Program-made: the position numbers and the translations under genes
Notes under the pieces: generated by a model
The model's database searches: none
Seen by the model: the letters and a program-made list of their open reading frames with translations, nothing else
What the model was told of the DNA's origin: nothing
Shown: one piece after another, positions 1-12,172 of the stretch
Position numbering within the stretch: the stretch's first letter is position 1
How the letters are laid out: every line of letters starts with the position of its first letter
DNA from: Ottelia alismoides
Taxonomy: Eukaryota; Streptophyta; Magnoliopsida; Alismatales; Hydrocharitaceae
Reading direction: 5' to 3'
Length of the DNA stretch: 64,000 bases
NCBI GenBank assembly: GCA_037367405.1
Contig: JAZKJV010000086.1
Location: forward strand, 2,403,001 to 2,467,000

Positions 1-742
1 TAATATGACGAATGCTCAATGAGTAGACTTACAATGCTTCTCAGATCTCTCCATGCAGGATGCAAGATAAGAATTTAAATCACACCTTATGCAAATGCAA
101 GCCGGTGAAATCGTCCTAAGCAAGAATTGTTATTATCGTGAAGCACAATTTGAATTTGATCCAGGCCCAAGTGTAAATACTATAGGTGTGTGAATATATT
201 GGGAGTGTGAATCTAAATTATCGAGTCAAGAAAGTCCTGAAAACCTAAGGTCTCATTCACATAAAACTAATAAAAGAAAGGCGAAGAACAGAAAACACGA
301 GAATCAAAGAAAATATGTAAAAAAATATGGTGGACAAATGGGTAGAAAAGTGTTGAAAACACAATAAAAATCGAGCAGACCCTGAAGTGAATAGATACTT
401 GGTAAAATATGTACGAATAGTGTTCATAATCCAAGTAGCTGTATTATTACAATTTATTTGAGTCTCTCTCTCACGAAAATAAAGGAAAAATTCAATACTA
501 AAGCTAAGATGTTCTAAGCTATTTTGTATCTCCTCTTTGTTCTCCTGTACCGGCTCAGGGATGAAAGCTGGTCTCTGCTCTGCTTACTAATGCCGGCTTC
601 CTAAAAAATCGTCCTCGCGCAATGGGTCCTCGCAAAGAAGTCAACAAAGAAATTGGGTCAGAGCAAATATTAAATTATTTATAAAAAGAAATAAAAAACA
701 CATAAATATGCACAATAAGGTATACACTATTCTAAGCATTGC
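1..742 (-). mobile_element. Element C (Ty3/gypsy, Athila-like): 5' leader, rest of element outside window
   Basis: This stretch matches, by eye, the leader of element F at about 50625-51442. Shared words include ATGCAAATGCAA, GATGAAATCG and TGCTATTATCGTGAAG-like segments in the same order. The reading direction is minus, because the primer site and LTR lie at higher coordinates. No open reading frame of interest is present; this is non-coding leader between the primer site and a coding region that would lie left of the window. The element is old: many substitutions against F. Confidence 0.7.
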
Positions 743-760
743 TCCATGATAAAGGCATCA
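743..760 (-). other. Degenerate primer binding site of element C
   Basis: The plus-strand bases TCCATGATAAAGGCATCA stand where element F has TCCCCAGCAACGGCGCCA, the complement of a tRNA-Asp-type primer site. Flanking words (TTGCTCC before, CATTT..TTGAA after) are conserved, so the position is secure although the site has decayed. Confidence 0.6.
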
Positions 761-3517
761 TTTTATTGAAGAGATTGATGATAGGTGTCTAACGTCAGGT
801 CGTGGAGGAGTAGGTAGTGTTCGACAGGTTGGATTCGACAATCGTTGTATCGCCCCTCTATTGGCTCTTGGCACGTCAATTAATAAATTCATCAAACAAT
901 CAACCCACAATAATGAATAAACAATGAATAAGATGCGGGGTGAAATTTATTGTACCCTACAAATATATGTATAGTGACAAAGTGTAGGGGTCAAGCCACT
1001 AAGAGGAAATGCTGGATAGGTATAGTTATTATCAATTAATAGAAACCAATAATAATTATTTTTGCACCTTTTTTCTTTTTCTGATTTTATGTGGGGCTTC
1101 AATTATATTTAGTTTTATGTATTTTTAATTGTTTTATTTTTTATTTTGGAATTTCAAACTTTTATTTTCTTTTTAATTTTGCAGTTTTTAATTTCTTTTT
1201 TTAAAGATAATATATATAGTAATAATAATATCGATATTATAACTAGTATATAAGATAATAATAAATACATATAAAACATAGGAAATATATACATGAGTAA
1301 TCCTTTTTATTTTTAAGGGTTTTAGGTATATATTAGGTATTTATAATTAATAATATTAATAATTTAAGTATTATATAGTATATATAGCCTACATATGCTC
1401 TTATAATTTTTATTATTCACATATATAGGCAAAATTTAGAAAATAAAATGTTTTGTTTGTTTTTTTATTTTTTTGTGATTTTTTATATTATTTTTAGTAA
1501 TTGTTATGTCCTTTAAAAATATTTAAATTTCAAAATAGTGAATTATATAAATAAGCTAGATTGTTTTGGATATTAATAATTGATAATAAGTCCAAAAATT
1601 CCTAAACCTATCTTTAATATATACTGCATAAAATAAATAAAAATATGCAACAAAAAACTATTTTTTTTTTGGAATTTTTAGGAAATTTTACCGAGTTTTA
1701 TAGGGTTTTATGATTTAGATTTTCCTTTTTATATTTTTTGTGATTTTTGGTCTCAAGGTTTTATATATAGTAATATATACTACATAATTTTTTGGAATTT
1801 TAGAAAGTGTTTTTCTATTTTTTTATATTTTTATAATCAAATAGGGAATATTTAGATCGTAAATGATATTTAATAAATGGAAAAATACTGGAAAATATTA
1901 ATCCAAAAATATGGCATGAAAAGCATCACATCAAGCACTTATCAAAATTTCCACATTAATTTTAGAGCATAGGAGTGGATTAATAAAAATAAAAGAATAA
2001 GAAATAAATTAGACAATCTAGAAGGGTATTTTTGCAATAAAAATTTTCTGAGGTGTTCTATACATAATGCCTAAAATTTTACACTTATATTATAATTCTT
2101 AGGACTAAATATAAATATAGTAAGTCTGGAGGAATTCTATGCATAAGTTATCCACCTCACATGGGGGACCATGTGAGGTGAACTAGCATGAACCTATTTG
2201 CAATAATGAAAAGTCTTGGGGGGGGGGGGTTAGTACTTTTTACACAGAATATAAAGCCTTATTTTATTTTTACAAGGCTTATTAGTAAGTATAAAAGATG
2301 TAGATGGGGACTATGTAATTTACCCCTTAAAGTACCGGGATCGAGCGATCCTAAGCACTCCACATAGGCGTACTTAAGTAATCTGATAGTGGCTGAGCAC
2401 ATCGCTTCGATTTGATTGAACGACCCAGATTAAATCTGTATAATGTTCTTGATCTAACAGTCAAGGCGCTATTAAAAAGAACAACCAAGAACTTTGCACA
2501 AGCTGCCATCGATATCTGATTTCTCAAGCCTCAAATCTCCTCAGGTCTTCACTTCAGTCTCAAAACATAGTTGGGAGTCCTCTGCATAAACATATGGGGT
2601 TCGGTCGAGTCCAGGTCCCCTCGAATGGGACTTAGGGATCTGACTATGTCGTACAACTTGGAGCTTTAGAGGAGCTTCGAATTCACAATCTTGGAGGCTG
2701 CTTTAGTGCATGTCTTGCACAAAAGGAAGACGGGCTCGAGAGGGTTTCTCTCAACTCGAGTTTGAAGCTGATGGCGCACGAGAATGGAATGGACGGGGAG
2801 CTCCGGCGTATGGTGTCGTAAAGAGCTCTGACCTCTTGATTCCTTACAAGAACATGGATGGAACGATGGGGATTCAATGGAGAAGACGACGTGGAAGAGG
2901 ATGAGGGAGATGATAAGAAAAAAACATGGTACGAATAACGATGATTTTGAGCTACAGATTAAGGATCAAGCTAGTTATACTCCTAAAATTTAACTAAACT
3001 AAAGATTAAATGATGGAATTAGAGGCTAAACCATGATGCATGAAAGAAATTCAATAACAGAACCTTATTAAAAACTCGTATCAAGGGTTCTAGGGAACAA
3101 AAGGAAGGCTATCAGAGGTGCTCCGACAAGCATTAGACTGCCGCAATCTGCCCCTTATCCACGCCGATTAGATATGGTGGATTGTGTTGTCACCGCAAAC
3201 ATCGATAGGATGGTATCCTAATGGGGTTATGAGGAAGAAACATGAGCAAAACAAGGAAGTTCGTTGGTTTTATTTATTAGTAGTCCGGGGCCCAAAAGGA
3301 AGGAAGAAGGTTATGTGGAGAAGGAAGGGGTTGGTAAGACCTAGATCATCGACGTGGAGTAGGGTAGATGGGTCTATCAATTGGGAGGAGCTCAAGGAGA
3401 AATGGTGAAGTGGAGGAGTAATGGAAATGGGGAGAAATCTGGCCCCTCATGACATCTAGCAGAAAGAGAGGCGGGGGTTGTACAACTAACATGCCGGGTC
3501 AACAATCGAAGAGTTCT

Positions 3518-3537
3518 GTTGGTCTACGTGGACCAAC
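3518..3537. repeat. Palindrome in element C LTR
   Basis: GTTGGTC and GACCAAC arms (7 bp, perfect) flank TACGTG. Element D's LTR has a similar palindrome at the same relative place (57292-57309), and element F has three palindromes there. Probably a promoter-proximal site; function is inferred. Confidence 0.5.
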
Positions 3538-4187
3538 CAGAAAAAGGGAGGGTTAAAACCTTTGTTAAGTCAATATAAATTAATAAATGTTTTTATTAAT
3601 TGCTGGTCAAAAATATAAAAAAATGGTTGTAATTTTATGCAGTATTTTTTCTAAGTTTTATTTATTTTTACAAGACTATTTATTAGATGTTAATATTTAC
3701 ATGTATATACATAGGTATATGTACCTGTATTTGAGTTGTTTTTATTTTATTTTACATTTGTATTTTATTATTATATTTACATATTTTATATATTTTTAAT
3801 TTATTTAATTACACAATTACAATTTTTAATATATTTATCTGATTTTATTTATTTACTTAAATACATATGTACATGTATTACACATGTATAATTTACCTAT
3901 ATATTTTATTGCTTTATTTGTTTTAATGTATTTTAATGGTTTTTTACGTGTTATTATTGAAATGTATTTTGAATAACATTGACATATATATAAAAAATAC
4001 AATGAAGCTAAAAACATTAAGAATGAATATAATGAGTATTATATACATGTATATAATACAATTGGGACCGAAAGGCCAGCTTTTGCATCTCAACTCCAAA
4101 TTATGTGAAACACTACCATTAAATAGATAATTAAATTTTATGAACAATAAAGGTGAGTTTGATCAGTTTTGAGTATGTATGAAGGAG

Positions 4188-4192
4188 ATACA
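4188..4192 (+). repeat. Target-site duplication ATACA, left copy
   Basis: The 5 bases ATACA directly before the copia element recur directly after it at 14849-14853. A perfect 5-bp duplication is typical of LTR-retrotransposon integration and fixes both ends of the element. Confidence 0.92.
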
Positions 4193-4699
4193 TGAAGGAT
4201 ATGGTTAGATCCTCAAGCGCATCACGGAAGCGTGAGCGTCGTATCGAATACGCTGAGGAACGACCAGTTGGACTAGTTGTTCTATGCAGCGGAAATTAAA
4301 ATTTTTTCATGCGATAAAACCACATGATCCAAGAACACTTCTCGGATCGTTTCGTCTAAACCACAAACAAGTAATAGGATTACCTCTAGAAGCGTGGTTG
4401 CGATCGAGTCTCTAAACGAAGAGACCTCCTGTCTCAAGTCCGATCCGACGGAGGAGACGGTTGCAAGCACGGGGATGAACCACATGCTTCTCGCAATCCA
4501 TGTTGATGATCCAAGCGGTAGATCTCCTGATCTCGACACACGAGATTCGACGTCTTCTTCACGAGCGAGGCGCACCGAAGGAGACGGAGATCCACAAGCA
4601 AATAATCGGGCAGCATAACGACGACGTTGCGGCGATGAAGAACCTCTCTAGGGCATCCATGGTGGACGGCCATGAGAGGGAGAGAGAGGGCTGTCGTGT

Positions 4700-4733
<34 letters not shown>

Positions 4734-6841
4734 TTTTCTCCAATATTGCATATTAGAGAGCATGGTATGCCTCTCCATTTATAGGGTTTTGGTATCCATG
4801 GATCTCAATCCATGGGACATATAAAATCAATGGATGAGATTGATTTATGTCCAATCCAATGGTCAAGATTGTTGTTGGTAAAAACCAACAAATAATAATC
4901 TAATTTAAATCAAATATATTTGACATCTCAAATATATTTCAATCCTAAATTAGATCAAGCAATTATGGAGAGATTTGCATGGAGATCTCCACATTAGGAG
5001 TGGTGGGGACGGCTACCAATTTCCTTGTGGAATTGGTAGTCGTCCACCATCTCTCCATGGTGGAGGCCAATCCATGTAATCTCACAAGATTACATATCTC
5101 CATGAATTTCTCCCATAATTTCCAACAATTTTTGTTGTAAAATATTCTACAACAATAATTCATAATTATTTTGTGAATATTGTAATCTTACCATTGGAAA
5201 TTTGTGAATCATATTCACAACCCAAAATAAAATGTAAATTACATTTTCAATTTAATGTTCAATGTGAATCCAATTCACATCAACATTTAATTAATAAATT
5301 TAAATTACAAATTGCTCTCTCTTATATATTATAAATCACATTTATAATATATATGATTAATATGGATAGGGTTATCCACATTATTCATATCCACGATAAT
5401 TAAATCACATTTAATCATCTTGGGTCTCTATTCTCATGTGTTCAAATAATATGAATCACATTCACATTATTCACATCTTTGATAATTAAATCACATTAAA
5501 TTATCTTAGATAACTCTCTTTATAATATGAATCAAATTCATATTACTCATGATAATTAAATCACATTTCATTATCCATTTTCTCATTGCTTGGATACATA
5601 ATATCAATAATGAAATTATCCTGAACCCTTTCAAGGATAATGCGCTTTCTCCGCGAATACTTGGAGATAAGGACAGGGCGTATTGTTCCACGTATAGTGA
5701 CTTGGATATTGAGATCGTATCTCAAATCCAGATCGTGGGCCTCCCATAGATGCTTGATTACATCAAGACCGCAAATCTAATCTTCTCATTGCATCTGAAT
5801 CACATTAAGATCAATGTCCAACATTTGGACCAAGATCAGATTACTTCTCTACTGAGAGGAGTCACTAAAATCTAGACCCGTTTCATCACTCCCTAGGAAT
5901 GGAAGCGTCATGGTTATACAATCGTTTATGATCACATCACCCTCAGGTATTCCCAATACCTGTACATCATGCATACTGGAAGACTGAATAAACCCGGAGT
6001 ATTAGATAAACTTTACACTGTCTACTTCAGGGTTCTATCAGTAAGTTTCTCATTCGATCATTGGGAGTTGGTATCAATCATACACTTTCCAAAAGCGTAT
6101 ATCATACCTAGGTCTTGATCATATACTTTCCAAAAGTATATATCAAACCTACAAATTCAGTCAAGCTTCCAAGGCGAGACGACCATGCGCACGGAATTTG
6201 ATTCTTCCCAATATCTCATGGGTCTTCTCATGCCTTCCGGTTCAATAAATGAACATGTATGATCCCTTTGAGAGATCGTATTACTCATATGCCCTTATAT
6301 GCAGACCAGCGCGCCGGTGTATAGGGTCATCAACCTATTGGTCTGCCAAATGTACATACTCAGACATATAGTAACACATCTGTCTTCGGTCAGAGGATGC
6401 GTGCCTGTATCGTGACAGCATACGATATAGGACTTTTGTTATCTCGATCTCGTTAAGTCAACTCTTTGACCTAACTAATATGACACCTCCGAATCTCTAT
6501 TCCTATGCAGAGGACCTGCATCAAGAGGTCGGTCAGATATCAACCTAAGTGGGAATGGATTTCCATCTCCTACTCAGGCTGGAGATCATCTCTTAATAAT
6601 CATTTGACGGTGCTTGATGAGTCCTCAATCTAACTCTTTAGATATTCATCCAAGCACCAGCCTCTATGATTCAACAGTTGAATTAACAGTTGTATGATCA
6701 TCAAGATGGACATGGTACATAACCCTAATTGTACTAAGGGACATATTATGCGAATTATTTATTCTTCATTTCAGATCAGGGAATGATATTTGCAATAACA
6801 ATTATTGCATAATGGCTCGACGTGGGCTCGCGTGTCCAACA
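4193..6841 (-). repeat. Copia element 3' LTR
   Basis: Direct repeat of 12173-14848, running from TGAAGGATATGG to GTGTCCAACA on the plus strand (TG...CA ends). Differences from the other LTR are scattered and often at CG sites (for example CGAATACGCTGAGG against CAAATACGACGAGG), as expected for an old, methylated insertion. It contains a GA-rich microsatellite at about 4706-4733. The 3' two thirds is AT-rich with repeated AATCACATT words. No gene is seen in it. Confidence 0.93.
4777..4783 (-). promoter_or_regulatory. TATA box in copia 3' LTR
   Basis: On the minus strand the sequence reads CCCTATAAATGGAGAGG, a good TATA box in the direction of element transcription. The same box is at 12766-12772 in the 5' LTR. 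Position in the LTR is an inference from motif only. Confidence 0.6.
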
Positions 6842-6842
6842 A

Positions 6843-6857
6843 TCTCCCACTAGCCCA
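6843..6857 (-). other. Copia polypurine tract
   Basis: On the minus strand TTGGGCTAGTGGGAGAT lies directly before the LTR start TGTTGGACA. AGTGGGAGAT followed by TGTTGG is the usual copia polypurine tract and LTR junction in plants. Confidence 0.85.
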
Positions 6858-9500
6858 AAGAGCCATTAATGGACTAATCATTTAAACCCACACTCATGTG
6901 ACAATCATAGGCTATTAAGAAAAATAGCTAGGTAAGCTGATCAGTCAGTCAGTTCCAGTGCGACTACGCCAAGTCCTTTTACGGCACTTGCATATCCCCA
7001 TTAACAGTGCTCGCATCTAATGCGAATGTTGCATCTTTTGCAACCAATACTCAATCTTGTTAGTTACAGTGTCCTTGACACTACAGCTTAATAATTAACA
7101 TAACCAGTATTTCTATAATCCTTATCAGAATATCCTTATTCCTGGATATCACTATCTCTTAAGGTATCCACAGTTAAGACCTTTTAGATCTCTATCTATA
7201 AAGTCTTAAGTTTTTGAAGATAGGGCTTTGAGATCACTATCTCAAAAATCTTGTCATCTTGAAGATTTTATTATTACTGCAATCAAGTGTTTTCTCTCCA
7301 TAATAGGATTAGCATCACTTTACTACTCCCACTGCATGGCAGATATCTGGCTTTTGTACACATCTAGTATACACTTTGCTTCTCGTAACTAATGCACAAG
7401 TGCAAGTAGTTCTAGCATTCACTTCCTTAGATATTTGAGGTGCTATCCCTTTAGATAGGTCAGTACCATATCTCAAGGGATGGAAGCCTTTCTTGGAATT
7501 TTCCAGAAAATGGAATATGTTCAAGGTGTACTACTATTGTGACAGTCCCAATACCCTCTTCTCTTTGCTTCTAAACAACTTCAGAACTAAGATCTAAAAG
7601 GTATCTCTGAAATCATATTTCAAGATATGCAATAGCCGGTCTATAAAACACTTATTATCGTCTTTATATCATTTCAAATGATTAGGATATTATCTACATT
7701 TAGCCCGATGAACACAAAGGCACTCCCACTAAGCTTCACATGGCTCATCAAGATTCTATCTGAAATCATAACATTTATAATTTCATCAAATCTTATGGTC
7801 CAACTTCAAGAAGCTTATTTGAGTCCATAGATGGATTCCTTACCTTGCACACCTTGCTTTCCTCAACCATGAAGCCCAGGGGCTACTTCATGTGAATATC
7901 CTCCGAGAGGTATTCATAGAGGAATGAAATCTTGACTTACATCTTGAAGGTGCAATAGTCAAGTTGTGTAGCTAAGGTTAGCAATATTCTGATGATTTTA
8001 AGCATGGTCACCGAAGATAAAGTCCCATCGCAAGCAATGCCTTCTCTTCCGGTGTATAGCTCATGGCTACGAATCGTGCTTTGAAGGTTTCTACCTTCTC
8101 ATCAAGTTCCCTTTCTCTTGAAGATCCATTTACATCTTTACAGGTCTTACCCATATAGGTGGATCCTCGAGGGTCCATATACAATACTTGTATATGAAGT
8201 CTACATTAGACTTTTATTGCTAACATCCATCTATCCATGCTATGATCTTCAGAAGCTTCATCACATGAAGTTCGATCATTGTCAGATTTCTCTAACACAT
8301 GGAATCCATACTCAAACTCATTTGAAGAGGTATTAGCGTTTCATCTTCAATTGTCCTTTTAGTTTCCAATTTCAAGAGCCTCATTATCTTCTGAAGATTA
8401 AATGAGTTCCTACACTTCATTTTCATCTTGATTCTCAAGAGTTTTAACCTCTAAAAATCACATTCTCAGAGATGAGATATTCTAAGAATCTCAAGGTCAT
8501 AAAGTAGGTATCCAATACCATCCTTTATTTTCCTAATGAAGCAGCACTCTCAAGTGTTAAATTCCAGCTTGCATGCATGGAACGATATTAAGGATATATA
8601 TTGTAGTCTCTACTCCATATATACCTGGATATTTAGAGGAAATTATGCTAAAATTCATCATTGATTAAATCATGTCACACATGATCCAATTATATCTCTC
8701 TACAACTCTATTGAGTTTAGGTTCATTAGGAGGAGTGAGATAGGAATTATATTCCTTTCTCCATAAGGTATATCATGAATTCATCTAATAGGTACTGATT
8801 ACCTAGATTAGACCAAATTCATTTTCATCTTCCTTCAGACTTTGGTTCCAAACCAAAATTATGAAATCTTTGAACATTTCAAAAGGTTTCTAGTGGTGAA
8901 TGGAAGAAATCTTATATCACCAATAATCATTAATAGATATCATATATCCATAATGTTTATTCTAATATAGATGATACACATACATCAATATGCATTAGAT
9001 CTTGAATACCTTGACATCTTACACCTTTCTCTAAGAAGGGTGTATTTGACATTTTACTCTGAATACAATATTCATAAATATGTAACTTTTGAAATTTTAG
9101 ACATTCTAAAGTTTCATCTCTTACTAGTATATTAATCAAATCAATAGACAAATGTCTAAGGTTGATGCTAGATCATTGTCAAATGATCTTCATCCTCCTA
9201 TTGATCTTAAGGTTTAATCTCAGTATTTAGAAATATTAATGAAACATTCATCAATTTTCTAATTTAGTGGAGTCCACCAGATTTTATATTACTATCTGAA
9301 ATATCTGCATCATAACTCTTTATGATAGATTTATTACAGAATTTATGTTTATTTCCAATATTTAGAAATAAACAATGAGTGTATTCTAATATCTAGGTCA
9401 TAGAGACATTCTCTAAGACAAAGGGCTCTCCCACTGAAATCATGAAGCCTTTCAATCCAATAGAGATTGTTGCAACAATTGCATCAATATCTATGTGGAT
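6858..9500 (-). pseudogene. Copia pol relic: integrase, reverse transcriptase, RNase H
   Basis: Minus-strand reading shows decayed pol in the copia order (integrase before reverse transcriptase). At 8957-9151 a 64-aa frame has FQKLHIYEYCIQSKM and DLMHIDVCVSS, the pre-integrase/integrase boundary, where functional copies have H-x-C-x2-C and HTDVCGP. At about 7683-7706 the reading L-N-V-D-N-I-L-I stands for the catalytic YVDD box, with Y and the second D lost. At 7315-7524 the frame has NSKKGFHPLRYG, TRCVQKPDICHAVGVV, the RT/RNase H connection (usual form TRPDIxxAVxxVSRY). Many stops and frameshifts; not functional. Confidence 0.8.
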
Positions 9501-10440
9501 GACTGTAAGCCTTAAGATCAAATTTTCTAGTTTTTTAAAACATATGCAACCCATTGCAAGTGTTGTAGAAGATTGAGATACAATTACAAGACTTTATCTT
9601 ATTCAATAAGCAAGTCAATATCTATGATTTATGTAGATTATTATGATGCTCTATCCGAGTCCTTCTCTGAGGATTCTAGACAGACTTGATAGTCGTACTA
9701 TCAACACATCAACTTATTGCATTATGGGCATTCATCCAACTCTTTGGATGTCATATGGAACTCACAGAAGTACAGTCAACTCTTTGACTATACTTCTTAC
9801 TTGGGTTCAACCCATGCTTCCACTGTGCTCCCTTTATCTATAAGCAATCATTGCTCAGGACAGAGGTCTCTTATTTTAAATTCAAAAGAATTCAAAGTAA
9901 GAGTATTTCAACATTTATACATGCTTCATTAAATTAATATAAATAATATGAAGCATCATGAATGACCAGAGTATAGACAGTAGAATGATGACACTCATTG
10001 TATCTACATTCATCTAAACTCTTAAAACATTGGTTCAGGTAGGTACTCAAACAATTTGAATACATCATCTCTTATAGAGCCACCATTCTGCATGATGCAG
10101 AGAACCACGTCATTCATGATTAAATGTCAAGAGCACATATGTATACCGAAACATCTTCTTAGATTTTATAAGGATTAATTGACAATTGCGATTATCATCG
10201 ACATGTCACTTCCAAAGTACATCCGATGAGAGACCAATACTACATAGACATACAAACCCTAGGGTTGTAGTCCTATTATCTATTTAATTGTCATTCCTCA
10301 TTATTATGAGGAAACTTGCACATTGCAACCACATACATTATGTGTCCAACTGCAAGTACAATATCTGGATCATGAGTCCAATCCATGATATTTTACTGGT
10401 TATTATTGAGTATAACATTGAGTGGGTTTAATGAAGGATT
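9501..10440 (-). pseudogene. Copia gag/pre-integrase relic
   Basis: Placed by alignment to the better kept relic at 16736-17975: the segment at 10425-10470 matches the gag start region near 17950-18000. No long frame survives here. The region is AT-rich with scattered coding-like words; domain limits are approximate. Confidence 0.45.
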
Positions 10441-12158
10441 ATCTGAAATTAGAAATTTGCATAAGTGTGTGTGTATATATATACACATACATATTTTACT
10501 TTGATTTAGGAATTTTTATATCAAAGTTGTCTTGCCTTGTCAACACTGAAAGTTCATTCCCCTAATCACTTTCAATGTAAGAGATATACTTACCATCATA
10601 CCTCAGCAAGATCTGGGATCTCCTTCCTTATCTTTGTTACATCCCAATAATATGAGAATCTGCAACTCGGATAAAAAGAAGCGGGAACACATTCCATCTT
10701 GCAAGTCCAACTTGCATCTCTCAATTCGGTCTTTAACACCCGGGCCCACCACCCCTAAGGCGATGTTGTCTCGTCATTAATTGAACCAACCGTCAACAGG
10801 AATAGTACTTGCTATGCGCAATCCAATATCGCCCCAATAATATGAGGATCCGATATTGGGGTCACTACACATATGACCTTACTCTTTCGAGAAGCAAAGA
10901 GCCTGATCCAGATGCGCTTGCATACAGGAGCTGTCACTTCGTACATGCGTCTCCCACATGCAATCCCTGGCGATGAAACTCTTCGCCTTGACGGAAGACC
11001 ATGGATGTCACTTATGTGATCCTCCACCTCATATTCAAATTTTAATTATTTATTATGAACCATATTCATATAATTAATTCTTCCAAGGAAAATAACAACT
11101 CTATTCATAATAGAGTGTCTCAATTGGACATAATCAATTTAATCATATTAAATTAATTATCAATCCAATTCAATCAACAAACTTGATTAATTTACTTGAA
11201 TATATATGGTAATATCTCAAAGTACGTATTAATTCGAATATTAATAATTAGAAAATACACCTTGATTTTCTCCGGCATTATCGAGTCCCTACCCGCTGTC
11301 ATGGCCAGTACCGACGAGAGTGGGATGGACCACATACGTTGCAACCCGCAACCCCAATGCTTTCCGACTAGACACCATATCCACCTCAGGAAAGGATAAT
11401 GCCAAATATATCAATTTGTACTTGATATGATCATCGGTTATTCAACCGAAATTATACCATATAGTAATAATCAAAACATTTTTGATTATAAGGAAATTTT
11501 CTACACAAATTCCCATTCCTATTCAAGCATCAAGTTTGATGATTGTGTTTCCAATTATGATCTAGATAAAATCTAATCAATTAATTGGTTGAGGCCAAGT
11601 ATATTAAGGAAATAATCATCTTCCAATATTTCACAAATATTTTCCATATTATTTCATGAAATTAAAAATTAATTTCACTAATTGACAATCACATGGTTCT
11701 TGATTAGGACTGTAATTTTAGCAGTGACCCCTACTCACTAAAATTAACATATCTCAATCAATTTAAATCCAAATTAGACAAACTAAATTTTCAAAGATTT
11801 CTAACTTGATTTAGGACAAAACACAAATGATGTTTCACACATTTCTAGGCGGATCAAAACAGTAATTAACTCATTAATCATGTTACGATTCATAGTTCCT
11901 GCAACAGTGCATACATGTTCATTAAAACAACCATATCTCGAGCAAGCGGAATCCGAATTACGTAAACTCAGATCCTATGGTTTCCTTATTTAATGGGGAA
12001 CAAAATCCAAGTGATTAATTCAAATTTAAACATTTTAAACATGGTCGAATTTATTCACTAAACAGATCTGCGAAAATCAAATGCGACAAAAACTTTCGCG
12101 GCCTTAACGAACCCGTCATCCTAGGTTTGCGGATCATATCCAAAACCTGTGGCCTAAG
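10441..12158 (-). mobile_element. Copia 5' leader (non-coding)
   Basis: About 1.7 kb between primer site and gag start. The part 10500-11190 is closely similar to 18000-18720 of the older copia relic, sharing AAGTTGTCTTGC, GAACCAACCxTCAACAGG, CCAATAAT..GxCACTAxxCATAxG and AATCATATTAAATTAAT. It holds small frames on both strands, but none looks like a protein family I know. 11270-11400 is a short GC-richer patch; 11400-12158 is AT-rich without recognisable genes. Confidence 0.6.
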
Positions 12159-12170
12159 GCTCTGATATCA
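12159..12170 (-). other. Copia primer binding site (initiator tRNA-Met type)
   Basis: The plus strand reads GCTCTGATATCA. Its complement TGATATCAGAGC differs from the standard copia primer site TGGTATCAGAGC at one base. It lies two bases from the 5' LTR, as usual for this superfamily. Confidence 0.85.
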
Positions 12171-12172
12171 GT

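Larger units (their letters stand above)
764..4192 (-). mobile_element. Element C LTR, first part (interrupted by copia element)
   Basis: The low end (TATTGAAG, expected TGTTGAA) follows the degraded primer site. Downstream, the words CAACCCAC, AAATTTATT, ATGTATAGTG and GTGTAGGGGTC match the LTR of element F in order. The middle (about 1050-2300) is AT-rich and without genes; 2330-3560 is a more GC-rich domain like the GC-rich part of F's LTR; 3560-4060 is AT-rich again; 4060-4187 matches the F segment with a GGGxCCxAAAxG core followed by TAAAGGTGAGT. The LTR continues at 14849 after the inserted copia element. Total length without the insertion is about 3.9 kb. Small frames in this region look like chance. 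Confidence 0.7.

Noticed and set aside
2218..2229. G-run as a polypurine tract (also 28330-28340)
   Set aside because: No LTR start follows either run; isolated homopolymers.
3587..3799. 70-aa hydrophobic plus-strand frame as a membrane peptide
   Set aside because: AT-rich sequence inside an LTR; low complexity (Phe/Tyr/Ile/Leu) from base composition.
4434..4784. Frames of about 100 aa around the GA-rich tract in the copia LTRs (also 12414-12773)
   Set aside because: Opposite-strand overlapping frames with SLSLSL or EREREER runs from a microsatellite.
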